A DNA stretch of 47,485 bases, taken from NCBI GenBank assembly GCA_009772925.1, contig WOUQ01000016.1, positions 1-47,485 of the forward strand, read 5' to 3'. Below are positions 17,649 to 26,665 of the stretch, one piece after another. Position 1 is the first letter of the stretch. The number at the start of each line of letters is the position of its first letter. The notes under the pieces are model-generated. The model searched no databases and was not told the origin of the DNA. It was given only the letters and a program-made list of their open reading frames with translations. The stretch comes from a bacterium. GTDB lineage: Bacteria; Pseudomonadota; Gammaproteobacteria; Burkholderiales; Thiobacillaceae. A program made the position numbers and the translations under genes.

Positions 17649-17713
17649 GTCGCGTCAGCGACTCTCAAAGCCCCCCTCTCCCGCAGGCGGGAGAGGGGTT
17701 GGGGGTGAGGGAA
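17649..17713. repeat. dispersed palindromic (REP-like) element
   Basis: A small hairpin gtcgc-gtca-gcgac (17649-17662) precedes a perfect 12 bp stem cccctctcccgc/gcgggagagggg (17673-17698) followed by ttgggggtgaggg. A related copy in the other orientation lies at 20373-20409. It may also end transcription around metA. Confidence 0.7.
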
Positions 17714-17761
17714 ACGGACATGACATTCATGCTTCGGGGTGTCTTCTCAAAGGCATGTCCG

Positions 17762-18610
17762 TTAGCGCTTGCGGGCGATGGCGGCCTCGACCAGGTCCAG
17801 GAAATCCGCTTCGTTGCGCACCCGCGCCACCTCCTGCGAGGTGACGGTGTAGCCGTGCGGACCGGCGATCGCCTCGTAGCGCGGCACGCGCGAATGGAAC
17901 AGGCGCGGGAACACCCAGCGGGTGAAATCGTCGGGCACGATCTGGGCGACGAACTCGACGCCCTTCTCCGCCATGTACACGGGTAGATGCTCGGCCAGGA
18001 AGGCCGGGCGGTAATACAGCGGCTTCGGGTCGGACTGGGCGCGGCGGATCAGGGTGTCCTCCTCCTCGCGCGTGGTCACCTGGATGTAGAGGATCAGGGT
18101 GTGCTCGGCCAGCAGCTCGATGACCGAGTCGTCCTCCAGTTCGCACAGGCTGCCGCCGACGTCGTTGACGAAGTGGGCGTAGCCGTAGATTTCCCGCGCT
18201 TTGCGGATGAACTCCGGCACGTCGCGCATGGCGGCGATCTCCGCCTCCCGGTAGAGGGCCTGGCGCTGGCTGAACTCGGGCAGCGACAGGCCGGCGTGGT
18301 CCGGGTCGCCCAGCTTGCCGACGAAGGACAGCACCGGGCCCAGGTCCTCGATCTTGATGTTGTTGCGGATGTCGATCCAGTCGTTGCGCAGCAGCTCCTT
18401 GAGGAAGGGCACGGTCATCGCCTGCTGCTTGATCAGATCGAGGATGGGCTCGTCCAGGTAGCGCGTGCCGATGCGGTAGTCGCCGGAGAAATGAAACCAG
18501 TCGTGCCGGCGCAGCAGGCCCGAGATATAGGTCTTGCCCACACCGGACATGCCGAGCAGGGTGATGTTCCTGCGCTCCCAGGCGCGGAAGGATTGGGGGG
18601 TGAACTTCAT
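17762..18610 (-). CDS. P-loop ATPase of unknown function
   Basis: A 282-residue soluble protein with a clear Walker A motif, GMSGVGKT (20-27), right after an N-terminal strand, in a fold like small kinases or dynein-type ATPases. The middle is helical with many charged residues, and EEEDTL and FTRWVFPRLFHSRVPRY are conspicuous later. I recognise it only as a conserved ATPase of proteobacteria, without an assigned substrate. The ATG at 18610 is the natural start before FTPQSFRAWERRN; upstream in-frame codons run into the divergent hemP region. It is divergent from the iron-regulated hemP, but sharing of control is not shown. Confidence 0.6.
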   Translation of the reverse strand: MKFTPQSFRAWERRNITLLGMSGVGKTYISGLLRRHDWFHFSGDYRIGTRYLDEPILDLIKQQAMTVPFLKELLRNDWIDIRNNIKIEDLGPVLSFVGKLGDPDHAGLSLPEFSQRQALYREAEIAAMRDVPEFIRKAREIYGYAHFVNDVGGSLCELEDDSVIELLAEHTLILYIQVTTREEEDTLIRRAQSDPKPLYYRPAFLAEHLPVYMAEKGVEFVAQIVPDDFTRWVFPRLFHSRVPRYEAIAGPHGYTVTSQEVARVRNEADFLDLVEAAIARKR

Positions 18611-18720
18611 GGGGGCTGCCGGTCGCTCGTTGCAACAGTGCAAGTGTGCCCCAGCCGGACGTCGCGGTGAACTCGCGACCGACTGAATCAGGATTTCCCT
18701 ATCCATATAAAGACCATTGT

Positions 18721-18743
18721 ATTCGAGAAGCATTCTCATTACT
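18721..18743 (+). promoter_or_regulatory. Fur box upstream of hemP
   Basis: The perfect dyad GAGAA-GCA-TTCTC (18725-18737) with flanking CATTAC-like bases matches proteobacterial Fur operators and lies 15 bp before the hemP start. The divergent ATPase gene starts 115 bp away. Confidence 0.7.
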
Positions 18744-18751
18744 ATGAGGCC

Positions 18752-18937
18752 ATGCTTACGCCGACCCCTCCCTTCCAGTCCCCGCCGCTGCGGGGCGAGG
18801 CGCCTTGCGCGCCGCGTCCCGGCACGGTGCGGGCGGTGGATCTGCTGGGGGATCGGCAGGTCCTGCTGATCGAACATGCCGGCGAGCGGTACCAGTTGCG
18901 ACTGACCCGCAATGGCAAGCTGATCCTGACCAAGTAA
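18752..18937 (+). CDS. hemP: hemin uptake protein HemP
   Basis: A 61-residue small protein of the HemP family, with the conserved C-terminal block YQLRLTRNGKLILTK and LLGDRQVLLIEH before it. HemP is linked to haem acquisition and in some betaproteobacteria acts as a transcriptional activator of haem-uptake genes. Here it stands alone; no haem receptor gene follows, only a broken porin. A strong Fur-box-like dyad precedes it. The ATG 18752 is favoured because it leaves the Fur box just upstream. Confidence 0.85.
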   Translation: MLTPTPPFQSPPLRGEAPCAPRPGTVRAVDLLGDRQVLLIEHAGERYQLRLTRNGKLILTK

Positions 18938-19030
18938 GCGCGCCGCGCGAAGATTTCCTGCAAGCGAGCCAGGGGGCCTGCGCCCCGGTAGCCAGCCAGT
19001 GATGACTGTGTTTACCGAAGGGAGTAGTCC

Positions 19031-19650
19031 ATGTCTGCCGCTGCAACCCGCAATATCTGTGCGCGGCATGCCCTGCGCGCGCTGCCCCTGATCCTTGCCC
19101 TGGCCGCACCCCCGGTGTTCGCCAGCGAAACAGCCGACGTTGCCGCCCTGCTCAAGCAGATGCAGGAGCGCCTGACCCGTCTGGATCAACGCAACGCCGA
19201 ACTGGAACAGCGTCTCGCGCAATCCCCGGCGCCGGCTGCGGACGGCGCCAAGCTCGCCGCCCGCGTCGACGTCAAAGTGGAACTGCCCCTGGGCGCCATC
19301 GGCGACGCCCAGGGTAAGCTGTTCGCCCACTTCCGCGCCGCCTTCGGTGACGAATCGGGCATGGACCTCATGCAGGCCTGGTACCAGCTCGACATCCGGT
19401 CGGCGCCGCGAGCGGCAACCTGGGCCGGGTCGAGGGCACCGTCGGCAAGATCGACCCGTTCGGCTTCTTCGACGGCAACAACATCGCCGACGACGAATCC
19501 GAGCAGTACCTCAACCTCGCCTTCATCCACAACCCCCTGCTAGACGCCGGCGGCGACATCGGTGTCGGCGACGATGGCGCCAGCCCAGGCCTGCGCCTGT
19601 CCTACATCAGCGTCGGTTCAAGCAACAAGGCCGAACTCATTCCCCTCCCC
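19031..19650 (+). pseudogene. truncated, frameshifted carbohydrate-type porin
   Basis: The start is good: signal peptide ending FASE, a coiled-coil segment (VAALLKQMQERLTRLDQRN), then LFAHFRAAFGDESGMDLMQAWYQLDI in positions 99-124. At about 19390-19400 the frame shifts; the next frame continues with family-like GNLGRVEGTVGKIDPFGF and DDGASPGLRLSYIS. After about 19620 the similarity stops and the sequence becomes the ahpC upstream region. So the gene has one frameshift and has lost most of its beta barrel. The intact protein would have been an outer-membrane porin of the OprB-like class; that identity is from memory of such sequences. Confidence 0.7.
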
Positions 19651-19687
19651 TCGCGTTCAGCACGGCCGTTCCAATTGAGGACGTCGA

Positions 19688-19726
19688 TTGCATCATTCAT
19701 GCATATCAATTGGATCAATGACGCAA
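19688..19726 (+). promoter_or_regulatory. inverted repeat upstream of ahpC, candidate OxyR site
   Basis: Arms ttgcatcatt (19688-19697) and aatgacgcaa (19717-19726) pair at nine of ten positions across a 19 bp spacer, 70-110 bp before the ahpC start. The oxyR gene is in this window, and ahpC is a classic OxyR target. The repeat is seen; the regulator is inferred. Confidence 0.4.
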
Positions 19727-19796
19727 TGCGGCATACAGTACGTCCCACACACGTTTCCCAACCCCGCTGAATCAACCCACCAAGGAGATCGTCAAG

Positions 19797-20363
19797 ATGC
19801 AATCCCTGATCAACACCCAAGTGCAACCCTTCGCCGCCCAGGCTTTCCACAACGGCAAGTTCGTCGAAGTGACCGAGAAGAGCTTGCACGGCAAGTGGTC
19901 CGTGCTGATCTTCATGCCGGCCGCCTTCACCTTCAACTGCCCCACCGAGATCGAGGACGCCGCCGACAACTACGCCGAGTTCGAGAAGGCCGGCGCCGAG
20001 GTGTACATCGTCACTACCGACACTCATTTCTCCCACAAGGTGTGGCACGAAACCTCCGCCGCCGTGGGCAAGGCCAAGTTCCCCCTGGTCGGCGACCCGA
20101 CCCACGCTCTGACCAACGCCTTCGGCGTGCACATCCCGGAAGAAGGCTTGGCGCTGCGCGGTACCTTCGTCATCAATCCGGACGGTGTCATCAAGACCAT
20201 GGAAGTGCATTCCAACGAGATCGCCCGTGATGTGTCCGAAACCCTGCGCAAGCTGAAGGCTGCCCAGTACACGGCCGCTCACCCGAACGAAGTCTGCCCG
20301 GCCAAATGGAAGGATGGCGCCGCCACCCTGACCCCGTCGCTGGATCTGGTGGGCAAGATCTAA
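19797..20363 (+). CDS. ahpC: alkyl hydroperoxide reductase, peroxiredoxin subunit AhpC
   Basis: A 188-residue typical 2-Cys peroxiredoxin of the cytoplasm, reducing H2O2 and organic peroxides. The peroxidatic Cys is C48 in FTFNCPTE and the resolving Cys is C167 in EVCPAKW near the C-terminus. The ATG has a strong AAGGAGA ahead of it. Its reductase, ahpF, follows 120 bp downstream after a palindromic repeat, which may set the ratio of the two proteins. Confidence 0.95.
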   Translation: MQSLINTQVQPFAAQAFHNGKFVEVTEKSLHGKWSVLIFMPAAFTFNCPTEIEDAADNYAEFEKAGAEVYIVTTDTHFSHKVWHETSAAVGKAKFPLVGDPTHALTNAFGVHIPEEGLALRGTFVINPDGVIKTMEVHSNEIARDVSETLRKLKAAQYTAAHPNEVCPAKWKDGAATLTPSLDLVGKI

Positions 20364-20372
20364 GTCTCGTTC

Positions 20373-20409
20373 CTCTCCCCCAGCCCCTCCCCCGCCTGCG
20401 GGGGAGGGG
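20373..20409. repeat. dispersed palindromic (REP-like) element between ahpC and ahpF
   Basis: Perfect 12 bp stem cccctcccccgc/gcgggggagggg (20384-20409) preceded by ctctcccccag; the inverse matches the element at 17673-17713. In this intergenic position it may attenuate or stabilise the ahpC end of the transcript. Confidence 0.7.
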
Positions 20410-20483
20410 CGCCACCAAAGCGCAACACCAAGCCGTCACCCTGGCGACGACTTCGTATTGCCCTTTGATTCAGGAGAAACACC

Positions 20484-22046
20484 ATGCTCGACGCCAATAT
20501 CAAGGCCCAACTCAAGGCCTACATGGAAAGACTCGTGGCCCCCATCGAACTGGTGGCTTCCCTCGACGACAGTCCCAAGTCGGCGGAGATGCGCGGCCTG
20601 CTGGAGGACGTCGCCAGCGTCTCCGACAAGATCACCCTGCTGGAAAATGGCGTCGACCCCCGCAAGCCCTCCTTCACCGTCGGCAAGGTGGGCGAGCCCG
20701 CGCGCATCGCCTTCGCCGGCCTGCCCATGGGGCATGAGTTCACCTCTCTGATCCTGGCCCTGCTGCAGGCCAGCGGCTACGCGCCCAAGATCAGCGACGA
20801 GCAGGTGGCCCAGATCAAGGCACTCAGCGCCCAGCTCCGCTTCGAGACCTACATCTCCCTGTCCTGCCACAACTGCCCGGACGTGGTGCAGGCCCTCAAC
20901 ACCATGGCCGCCCTCAACCCCAACGTCCAGCACGTGATGATCGACGGCGCGCTGAACCAGGCCGAGGTGGAGGCCCGCCAGATCATGGCGGTACCCAGTG
21001 TCTGGCTGAACGGCGAACCCTTCGACGACGGCCGCATGTCCCTGGCGGAAATCCTGGCCCGGGTGGACACCGGCGCCGCCGACCGCGAAGCCGCCAGGCT
21101 GGCGGAGCAGGCACCATTCGACGTGCTGGTGGTGGGCGGCGGCCCGGCCGGCGCGGCGGCGGCGGTGTACGCGGCGCGCAAGGGCATCCGCACCGGCGTG
21201 TTGAGCGAGCGCTTCGGCGGCCAGGTGATGGACACCCTGGCCATCGAGAACCTCATCTCCGTGCCCCACACCGACGGACCCAAACTCGGCCGCGCCCTGG
21301 AGGAGCACGTGAAGGAATACGAGGTTGACATCATGAACCTGAAGAAGGCCGCCGCCCTCATTCCCGGCGAGGCGGGCGGCTTCCACGAAGTGCGCCTGGA
21401 GAATGGCGCGGTGCTCAAGGCCAAGGCGTTGATCCTGGCCACCGGCGCCCGCTGGCGTGAACTCAACGTGCCCGGCGAGCAGGAATACCGCGGCAAGGGC
21501 GTGGCCTATTGCCCGCACTGTGACGGCCCGCTGTTCAAGGGCAAGCACGTGGCGGTGGTGGGCGGCGGCAACTCCGGCGTCGAGGCGGCCATCGACCTGG
21601 CCGGCATCGTCGGCCACGTCACCCTGCTGGAGTTCGGCGACGCCCTGCGCGCCGACGCGGTGTTGCAGAACAAGCTCTACAGCCTGGCCAACGTCACCGT
21701 CATCAAGAGCGCGCAGACCACCGCGGTGACCGGCGCCGGCGGCAAGGTCAACGGCCTCGACTACACCGACCGCCTCACCGGCCAGAGCCAGCACATCGCC
21801 CTGGAAGGCGTGTTCGTGCAGATCGGCCTGTTGCCCAACACCGACTGGCTGAAGGGCACGATCAACCTGTCCCGCTTCGGCGAGATCGAGGTGGACGCGA
21901 AGGGCGCCACCAGCGTGCCCGGCGTGTTCGCGGCGGGAGACTGCACCACCGTGCCCTACAAGCAGATCATCATCGCCATGGGCGAGGGCGCCAAGGCCAG
22001 CCTGTCCGCCTTCGACCACCTGATCCGGAGTTCGGCGCCGGCGTGA
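20484..22046 (+). CDS. ahpF: alkyl hydroperoxide reductase, flavoprotein subunit AhpF
   Basis: A 520-residue NADH-dependent disulfide reductase that recycles AhpC. The N-terminal double-thioredoxin domain carries the CxxC pair C128/C131 (SCHNC), followed by the FAD motif [13 protein letters not shown] around 213, the redox CxxC C343/C346 (YCPHCDGP) and the NADH motif [12 protein letters not shown]. Length and order are typical. Shine-Dalgarno AGGAG precedes the ATG. It probably shares a transcript with ahpC. Confidence 0.95.
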   Translation: MLDANIKAQLKAYMERLVAPIELVASLDDSPKSAEMRGLLEDVASVSDKITLLENGVDPRKPSFTVGKVGEPARIAFAGLPMGHEFTSLILALLQASGYAPKISDEQVAQIKALSAQLRFETYISLSCHNCPDVVQALNTMAALNPNVQHVMIDGALNQAEVEARQIMAVPSVWLNGEPFDDGRMSLAEILARVDTGAADREAARLAEQAPFDVLVVGGGPAGAAAAVYAARKGIRTGVLSERFGGQVMDTLAIENLISVPHTDGPKLGRALEEHVKEYEVDIMNLKKAAALIPGEAGGFHEVRLENGAVLKAKALILATGARWRELNVPGEQEYRGKGVAYCPHCDGPLFKGKHVAVVGGGNSGVEAAIDLAGIVGHVTLLEFGDALRADAVLQNKLYSLANVTVIKSAQTTAVTGAGGKVNGLDYTDRLTGQSQHIALEGVFVQIGLLPNTDWLKGTINLSRFGEIEVDAKGATSVPGVFAAGDCTTVPYKQIIIAMGEGAKASLSAFDHLIRSSAPA

Positions 22047-22132
22047 AACCCGCCAGGGGCCATGCGTCCCCTTCGCCGTGCAGTAAGGAGGCGTTGCCTC
22101 GCACGCGAGGGAGACAGAGGTACACTGCGGCC

Positions 22133-22990
22133 ATGATCCCGACCACGTTGCGCCGCATTGCGATCCTGTTCGGCCTGCTTGCCGCCAGCGCACTGGCGGA
22201 GGACATCCGCGAAGGTGATGGCGGCCGCTCGCTGAGCCGCGGCGAACTGCTGCAACGCCTGGCCGGCGCCGACTTCCTGCTGCTCGGCGAAACCCACGAC
22301 AACCCGTTGCATCACCAGGCGCGCGCGGCGCTGCTGCGCGATCTGCCCGCGCCGGTGGGACGCGTCGTGCTCGAACAGCTCGACCGTGGTGCCCGCCTGG
22401 ATCCCGCTCTGCCCCTGGATGAAGCCCTGGAGCGTGCCGGTTTCCAGCGTGGGGCCTGGCAATGGCCTTTGCATGAACCGGTGTTCGTTGCCGCCCGCGA
22501 GCGCGGCATGCCGATTGTGGGCGGCAACCTCGGCCGCGCCGACGGACGTCGCATCGCCACCCAGGGCGAGGCGGCCGTGGACCCGGCGCTGGCGGCGCTG
22601 CTCGCCGAGGCGCCGCTGTCGGGGACGGCGCAACGCGAACTGGACACCGATCTGGTCGACGGCCACTGCGGCCGGCTGCCCGCCTCCCGCCTACCCAACA
22701 TGCGCCTGGCCCAGCGCGCCCGCGATGCCGCCCTCGCCCTCAGCCTGCTCGAGGCCGCCGGCGCCCCGGCGTTGCTCATCGCCGGCAACGGCCATGTGCG
22801 CCGAGACTACGGCGTGCCGCCGCTGCTCGCGGCGCGCGCGCCCACCGCCAGGGTGGTGAGCGTCGGCTTCGTGGAAGTGGCCGCCGGCGCGACGCCCGAT
22901 CCGGCAGGGCTGCGCGGTCGCTACGACTATGTCTGGTTCACGCCCCCGGTCGAGCGCGAGGATCCCTGCGCGGGCTTGCGTATGCCCTGA
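22133..22990 (+). CDS. ChaN family haem-binding-type protein
   Basis: A 285-residue exported protein of the ChaN/PhuW group. Residues 1-21 form a signal peptide (ILFGLLAASALA). Family marks are FLLLGETHDNPLHHQ (about 44-58), VVLEQLD and LIAGNGHVRRDYG. A ChaN protein of Campylobacter binds haem and is thought to help iron uptake at the outer membrane. No lipobox Cys follows the signal peptide, so this one looks periplasmic and not lipid-anchored. The ATG 22133 is chosen over the upstream one because it begins the signal peptide. It opens a run of co-directional metal-related genes. Confidence 0.8.
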   Translation: MIPTTLRRIAILFGLLAASALAEDIREGDGGRSLSRGELLQRLAGADFLLLGETHDNPLHHQARAALLRDLPAPVGRVVLEQLDRGARLDPALPLDEALERAGFQRGAWQWPLHEPVFVAARERGMPIVGGNLGRADGRRIATQGEAAVDPALAALLAEAPLSGTAQRELDTDLVDGHCGRLPASRLPNMRLAQRARDAALALSLLEAAGAPALLIAGNGHVRRDYGVPPLLAARAPTARVVSVGFVEVAAGATPDPAGLRGRYDYVWFTPPVEREDPCAGLRMP

Positions 22991-23000
22991 GCGGGCACGG

Positions 23001-23426
23001 GTGCCAGTGGTAAGCTTCGCGCTTCCCTGCGATGTGCCCAGCCGCTTGACCGCTCCTTTCCTTTCCCTATGCACAGTCGCCGCGCCCGCCGCTAACCGGG
23101 TTGGCGCGGGTGCGCCTGCGCGCTGGCCGGTGCTGCTGGTCTGGCTGGTCAGCCTGTTGTTCTGGATCGCCCAGGCTGGCGCCGCCGCGCATGCGCTGGA
23201 GCACCTGCATGACGACGAGCACGGTCACCACGATCACGTCGTCGCCTGTGAACTGTGCCTGGCTTACTCCACCGTCGGTGGCGGTCTTTCCGGCATGCCG
23301 CCCGGGCTTGTCTCGCCGGAACCGTCTGTTACGCCGGCAGCTCGGGTCGTACGGCCAACGTTCATCCTGCGCGCGGAGCGCGTCCGCATCCGCGCGCCGC
23401 CTTCTTCCTCCACGCCGGTTCATTGA
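23001..23426 (+). CDS. small membrane protein with His-rich loop and CxxC (DUF2946-like)
   Basis: About 141 residues with one strong hydrophobic segment (WPVLLVWLVSLLFWIAQAG), then a His/Asp-rich stretch (HALEHLHDDEHGHHDHV) directly followed by CELC. Such proteins are common beside metal transporters and are often grouped with DUF2946; the His cluster and CxxC suggest metal binding at the periplasmic face. The start is uncertain: GTG at 23001, 23007 or 23034. It precedes the TGA-interrupted porin and znuAB, in line with a role in zinc or related metal handling. Function is not established. Confidence 0.55.
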   Translation: MPVVSFALPCDVPSRLTAPFLSLCTVAAPAANRVGAGAPARWPVLLVWLVSLLFWIAQAGAAAHALEHLHDDEHGHHDHVVACELCLAYSTVGGGLSGMPPGLVSPEPSVTPAARVVRPTFILRAERVRIRAPPSSSTPVH

Positions 23427-23500
23427 GTCGGCCCGCCTCGCGGGCCCCCCATGCCTGGTCCCGCCATCGCGGGCCGGGCAGCCTCATGGAGGAATGATTC

Positions 23501-24853
23501 ATGCGACACAAGCCATTGATCATGGCCCTGGCGCTGGCGCTTGCCGCGCCGGGCGCCGCCCTCGCCGCAACCGAGATCGACCAGTTGCGCGCCGAGTTCG
23601 AGCGCAAGCTCAAGGAAGTCCAGGCGGGCTACGAGGCCCGTCTGAAGGATTTGGAAGGGCGCCTCGCCCGCCACGAAAGCGCCGCCAAGGAAGCCGCCGA
23701 GGGTGCCCGCCAGGCGCGGGAAGCGGTGCCGAAATCCGCGGGCGGAGGCTTCAATCCGGAAATCTCGCTGATCCTGCAAGGGCGCTACTTCAGCGCCGAT
23801 GGCGACGGCCACATCACCGGCTTCCTGCCGGCCGGCCATGCGCACGGCCAGGAGAAGGGCTTTTCGGTGGACCACACCGAGTTGACCCTCGGCGCCAGCA
23901 TCGATCCGTATTTCCGCGGCTACGCCAACTTCGCCCTCGTCGACGACGAAGTGGAAACCGAGGAAGCCTGAGTGGCCACCACCGCGCTGGGCAACGGCCT
24001 CACCGTGAAGGCCGGGCGTTACCTGTCCGGCATCGGCTACGTCAACGAGCAACACCCGCACGCCTGGGACTTTGCCGACCAGAACCTGGCCTACTCCGCC
24101 ATGCTGGGCGAGCACTACGCCCAGGACGGCCTGCAACTGAAGTGGGTGGCGCCGACGCCGATGTTCCTGGAGTTCGGCCTGGAGGCCGCGCAGGGCGCCG
24201 ACTGGGGCGACCGCAACGGTCTTGGCAGCAAGGCCGCCTTCGTGCACGTGGGCGACGACGTGGGCGTCAGCCATGCCTGGCGCGCCGGCCTGTCCTATCT
24301 TCGCGTCAAGGCGAAGGGGCGGGAGGGCCATTGGGACGACGACAACGACGTGGAAGCCGAAACCGAGTTCGACGGCACCAGCAAGTTCTGGATCGCGGAT
24401 TTCGTCTGGAAGTGGGCGCCCGAGGGCAATCCCAGGTACCGCAATTTCAAGTTCCAGGCCGAGTACGTGCGCCGCGAGGAAGATGGCGATCTTAGTTGCG
24501 AGGACAACACGCCTGCCGGCGCCTGCCCGGGAATCACGGATAGCTACGACGCGCGCCAGTCCGGCTGGTATGCCCAGGGGGTCTACCAGTTCCACCCGCA
24601 ATGGCGCGTCGGTTACCGCTACGACCGCCTGGACGTGGGCTCGGTGGACTTCGGTCCCGCCTTCGCCGGCGTACTGTCGAAGCCCGACTTCACGCCGAAA
24701 AGGCAGAGCCTGATGCTGGACTACAACCCCAGCGAGTTCTCGCGCCTGCGCCTGCAGTTCGCGCGTGACGAGGCGGAACAGGGCTTGAAGGATAACCAGA
24801 TCACCCTGCAATACATCCACAGCCTCGGCCCGCACGGCGCCCACAAGTTCTGA
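23501..24853 (+). pseudogene. outer-membrane porin of the zinc locus, interrupted by in-frame TGA
   Basis: One continuous reading frame of 450 codons is broken only by TGA at 23969-23971 (codon 157). The first part has a signal peptide (ALAAPGAALA), a coiled-coil segment (about 24-75) and beta strands including a His-bearing loop GHAHGQ. After the stop the same frame continues with GLTVKAGRYLSGIGYVNEQHPHAWDF and barrel strands to a C-terminal phenylalanine (HKF), as expected for an outer-membrane barrel. The missing residue is most simply Trp (TGG to TGA) in a strand. It may be a real nonsense mutation, a sequencing error, or a readthrough site. A downstream restart at GTG 23972 would lack a signal peptide. 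It sits just before znuA, so it is likely a metal-entry porin. Confidence 0.75.
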
Positions 24854-24864
24854 GCGGCCAACGT

Positions 24865-24892
24865 GGTTCCGCCGGCCGCGGTCGGCGGAACC
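24865..24892 (+). promoter_or_regulatory. hairpin in the leader just before znuA
   Basis: A perfect 10 bp stem ggttccgccg/cggcggaacc lies 17 bases ahead of the znuA start, before the AAGGAG. There is no T tract, so it is not a standard terminator; it may shape mRNA processing or translation between porin and znuA. Confidence 0.5.
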
Positions 24893-24908
24893 GTTCAAGG
24901 AGAACAGC

Positions 24909-25814
24909 ATGCGTATCGTATCCACCCTCGCCAGCCTGGTCCTGGCCCTGGGTCTGGCCGCGCCGGTTCATGCGGCGCTCGAAGTGCTGGCCTGCGAACC
25001 GGAGTGGGCCGCGCTGGTGCGCGAGATCGCCGGCGACCAGGCGCGCGTCGCTTCCGCCACCACCCCCAGCCAGGACCCCCATCGCATCGAGGCGCGCCCC
25101 AGCCTGATCGCGCGCGCGCGCAATGCCGACCTGCTGGTGTGCACCGGCGCCGAGCTGGAGGCGGGCTGGCTGCCCCTGCTGCAGCGCGAATCCGGCAATG
25201 CCCGCATCCTGCCCGGCAGCGCCGGCCACTTCGAGGCGGCCGACTTCGTCGAACTCATGGACAAGCCCCAGCGCGTCGACCGCGACATGGGCGACGTGCA
25301 CGCGGCGGGCAATCCCCACCTCCACCTCGACCCGGGCAACGTCGCCCGCGTTGCCGATGCCCTGGCCACCCGGCTGGCGCGGCTGGACGCCGCCAACGCC
25401 GCCCACTACGCGGCGCGCAACCGCGACTTCCAGAACCGCTGGCGCGAAGCCATGCAAGGCTGGCGGGTTCGCGCCGCGCCGCTGAAGGGAGTGCCGCTGG
25501 CCACCCACCACAAGGACTGGGTGTATCTCGCGCGCTGGCTCGGCATGCGCGTGGAGACCACGCTGGAGCCCAAGCCCGGCATCGAGCCTTCCGCCGCCCA
25601 TCTGGCCGAGGTGTTGCGGCGCTCACGCGAGCGCCCGGTGAGGCTGATCCTGCACACCAACTATCAATCGCCGCGCGCCAGCCGCTGGCTGGAGGAGAAA
25701 ACCGGCGCGCCGGCGGTGCGGCTGCCGCACACGGTGGGCGCGACGCCGCGCGCGACGGATCTGATCGCCTGGATGGACGAGGTCGTCGAGACCTTGCTGG
25801 CGGCGCTGAAATGA
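24909..25814 (+). CDS. znuA: zinc ABC transporter substrate-binding protein (ZnuA family)
   Basis: A 301-residue periplasmic binding protein of cluster A-I. It has a signal peptide (1-22) ending VHA. Candidate metal ligands are H58 (SQDPHRIE), H137/H139 (GNPHLHLDP), the His pair in ATHHKDWVYL, and an Asp/Tyr near the C-terminus. Compared with E. coli ZnuA the acidic/His-rich flexible loop is short (DVHAAGNPHLH). The ATG has AAGGAG. The permease gene overlaps its end. Zinc is the best guess; manganese cannot be excluded. Confidence 0.88.
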   Translation: MRIVSTLASLVLALGLAAPVHAALEVLACEPEWAALVREIAGDQARVASATTPSQDPHRIEARPSLIARARNADLLVCTGAELEAGWLPLLQRESGNARILPGSAGHFEAADFVELMDKPQRVDRDMGDVHAAGNPHLHLDPGNVARVADALATRLARLDAANAAHYAARNRDFQNRWREAMQGWRVRAAPLKGVPLATHHKDWVYLARWLGMRVETTLEPKPGIEPSAAHLAEVLRRSRERPVRLILHTNYQSPRASRWLEEKTGAPAVRLPHTVGATPRATDLIAWMDEVVETLLAALK

Positions 25815-26572
25815 ACACCGGCGTGGAATGGAGCATCCTGCTCCCCGCCTTGCTGGCTGGCCTGCTGGTGCTGGCCAGCCACGTGCCCCTGGGGCAGCGC
25901 GTGCTCGAGCGCGGCATCATCTTCATCGACATCGCCATCGCCCAGTTCGCCGGCCTGGGCCTCATCCTCGCGCATTTCCTGGGTTGGGAGGGCGGCTGGC
26001 AGGGCCAGGCCGCCGCCCTGGTCCTGGCCGCCGTCGGCGCCCTGATGCTGCATGGCACGGAACGACGCTGGCCGCGGTTGCAGGAAGCGATCATCGGTGT
26101 GTCCTTCGTGCTGGTCGCCTCGGTCGCCATCCTGCTGCTGGCGCAGGACGCGCATGGCGGCGAACATCTGCGCGAGATGCTGGTCGGCCAGATCCTCTGG
26201 ACCACCTGGGACGATCTGCCGCTGCTGGCGCTGCTCAACGGCCTGGTGCTGGCGGCCTGGTTCGGCGGCCTGCACAAGTCCGCGCTCGGCTTCTACCTGC
26301 TGTTCGCGCTGGCCATCACCGCCTCGGTGCAGGTGGTGGGCGTCTATCTGGTGTTCGCCAGCCTGATCGTGCCGGCCTTGGTCGCGCACGCCAAGCGCTG
26401 CGGGCGAGCCCTGCTGGTAGGCTATCTGACCGGCGCGGTGGGCTATGCCCTGGGCCTGCTGGCCTCCGCGCGCTGGGACCTGCCGGCGGGCGCGGTGATT
26501 GTCTGCGCCCTGGTGGTCGCGGCCTGCGTGGTGACGGTCTGGCGAAGTATGTTGCGGCCAGTGCCTGGTTGA
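25811..26572 (+). CDS. znuB: zinc ABC transporter permease (ZnuB family)
   Basis: A 253-residue integral membrane protein with about seven to eight hydrophobic segments and the family-like stretch RGIIFIDIAIAQFAGLGL near residues 36-53, the region that contacts the ATPase. ATG 25811 overlaps the znuA stop (ATGA), so the two are coupled. An ATP-binding subunit (ZnuC) would be needed for transport and is not encoded before or after in this window. Confidence 0.88.
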   Translation: MNTGVEWSILLPALLAGLLVLASHVPLGQRVLERGIIFIDIAIAQFAGLGLILAHFLGWEGGWQGQAAALVLAAVGALMLHGTERRWPRLQEAIIGVSFVLVASVAILLLAQDAHGGEHLREMLVGQILWTTWDDLPLLALLNGLVLAAWFGGLHKSALGFYLLFALAITASVQVVGVYLVFASLIVPALVAHAKRCGRALLVGYLTGAVGYALGLLASARWDLPAGAVIVCALVVAACVVTVWRSMLRPVPG

Positions 26573-26638
26573 ACGTTAGAGTTGGGCGTGAGCATGAAAA
26601 ATGGGGGATGACTTCCTCCCATGCTGCGCGTTAGTTTT

Positions 26639-26661
26639 CCTTGCCCCTTGCCCCTTGCCCC
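26639..26661 (+). repeat. heptamer repeat ccttgcc x3
   Basis: Three period-7 units just before the dmeF start. The same period appears in the aggactg arrays at 4.5-5.3 kb; a related (g/c)aaggcaagg run lies at 37446-37455. Confidence 0.7.
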
Positions 26662-26665
26662 TGAA

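Noticed and set aside
23969-23971. Selenocysteine at the porin TGA
   Set aside because: No SECIS-like hairpin is apparent right after the codon, the position is not a redox site, and Trp fits the strand better.
26573-26665. Ni/Co riboswitch or DmeR site before dmeF
   Set aside because: Only a weak stem around atggg...cccat and a heptamer repeat; no conserved core recognised.
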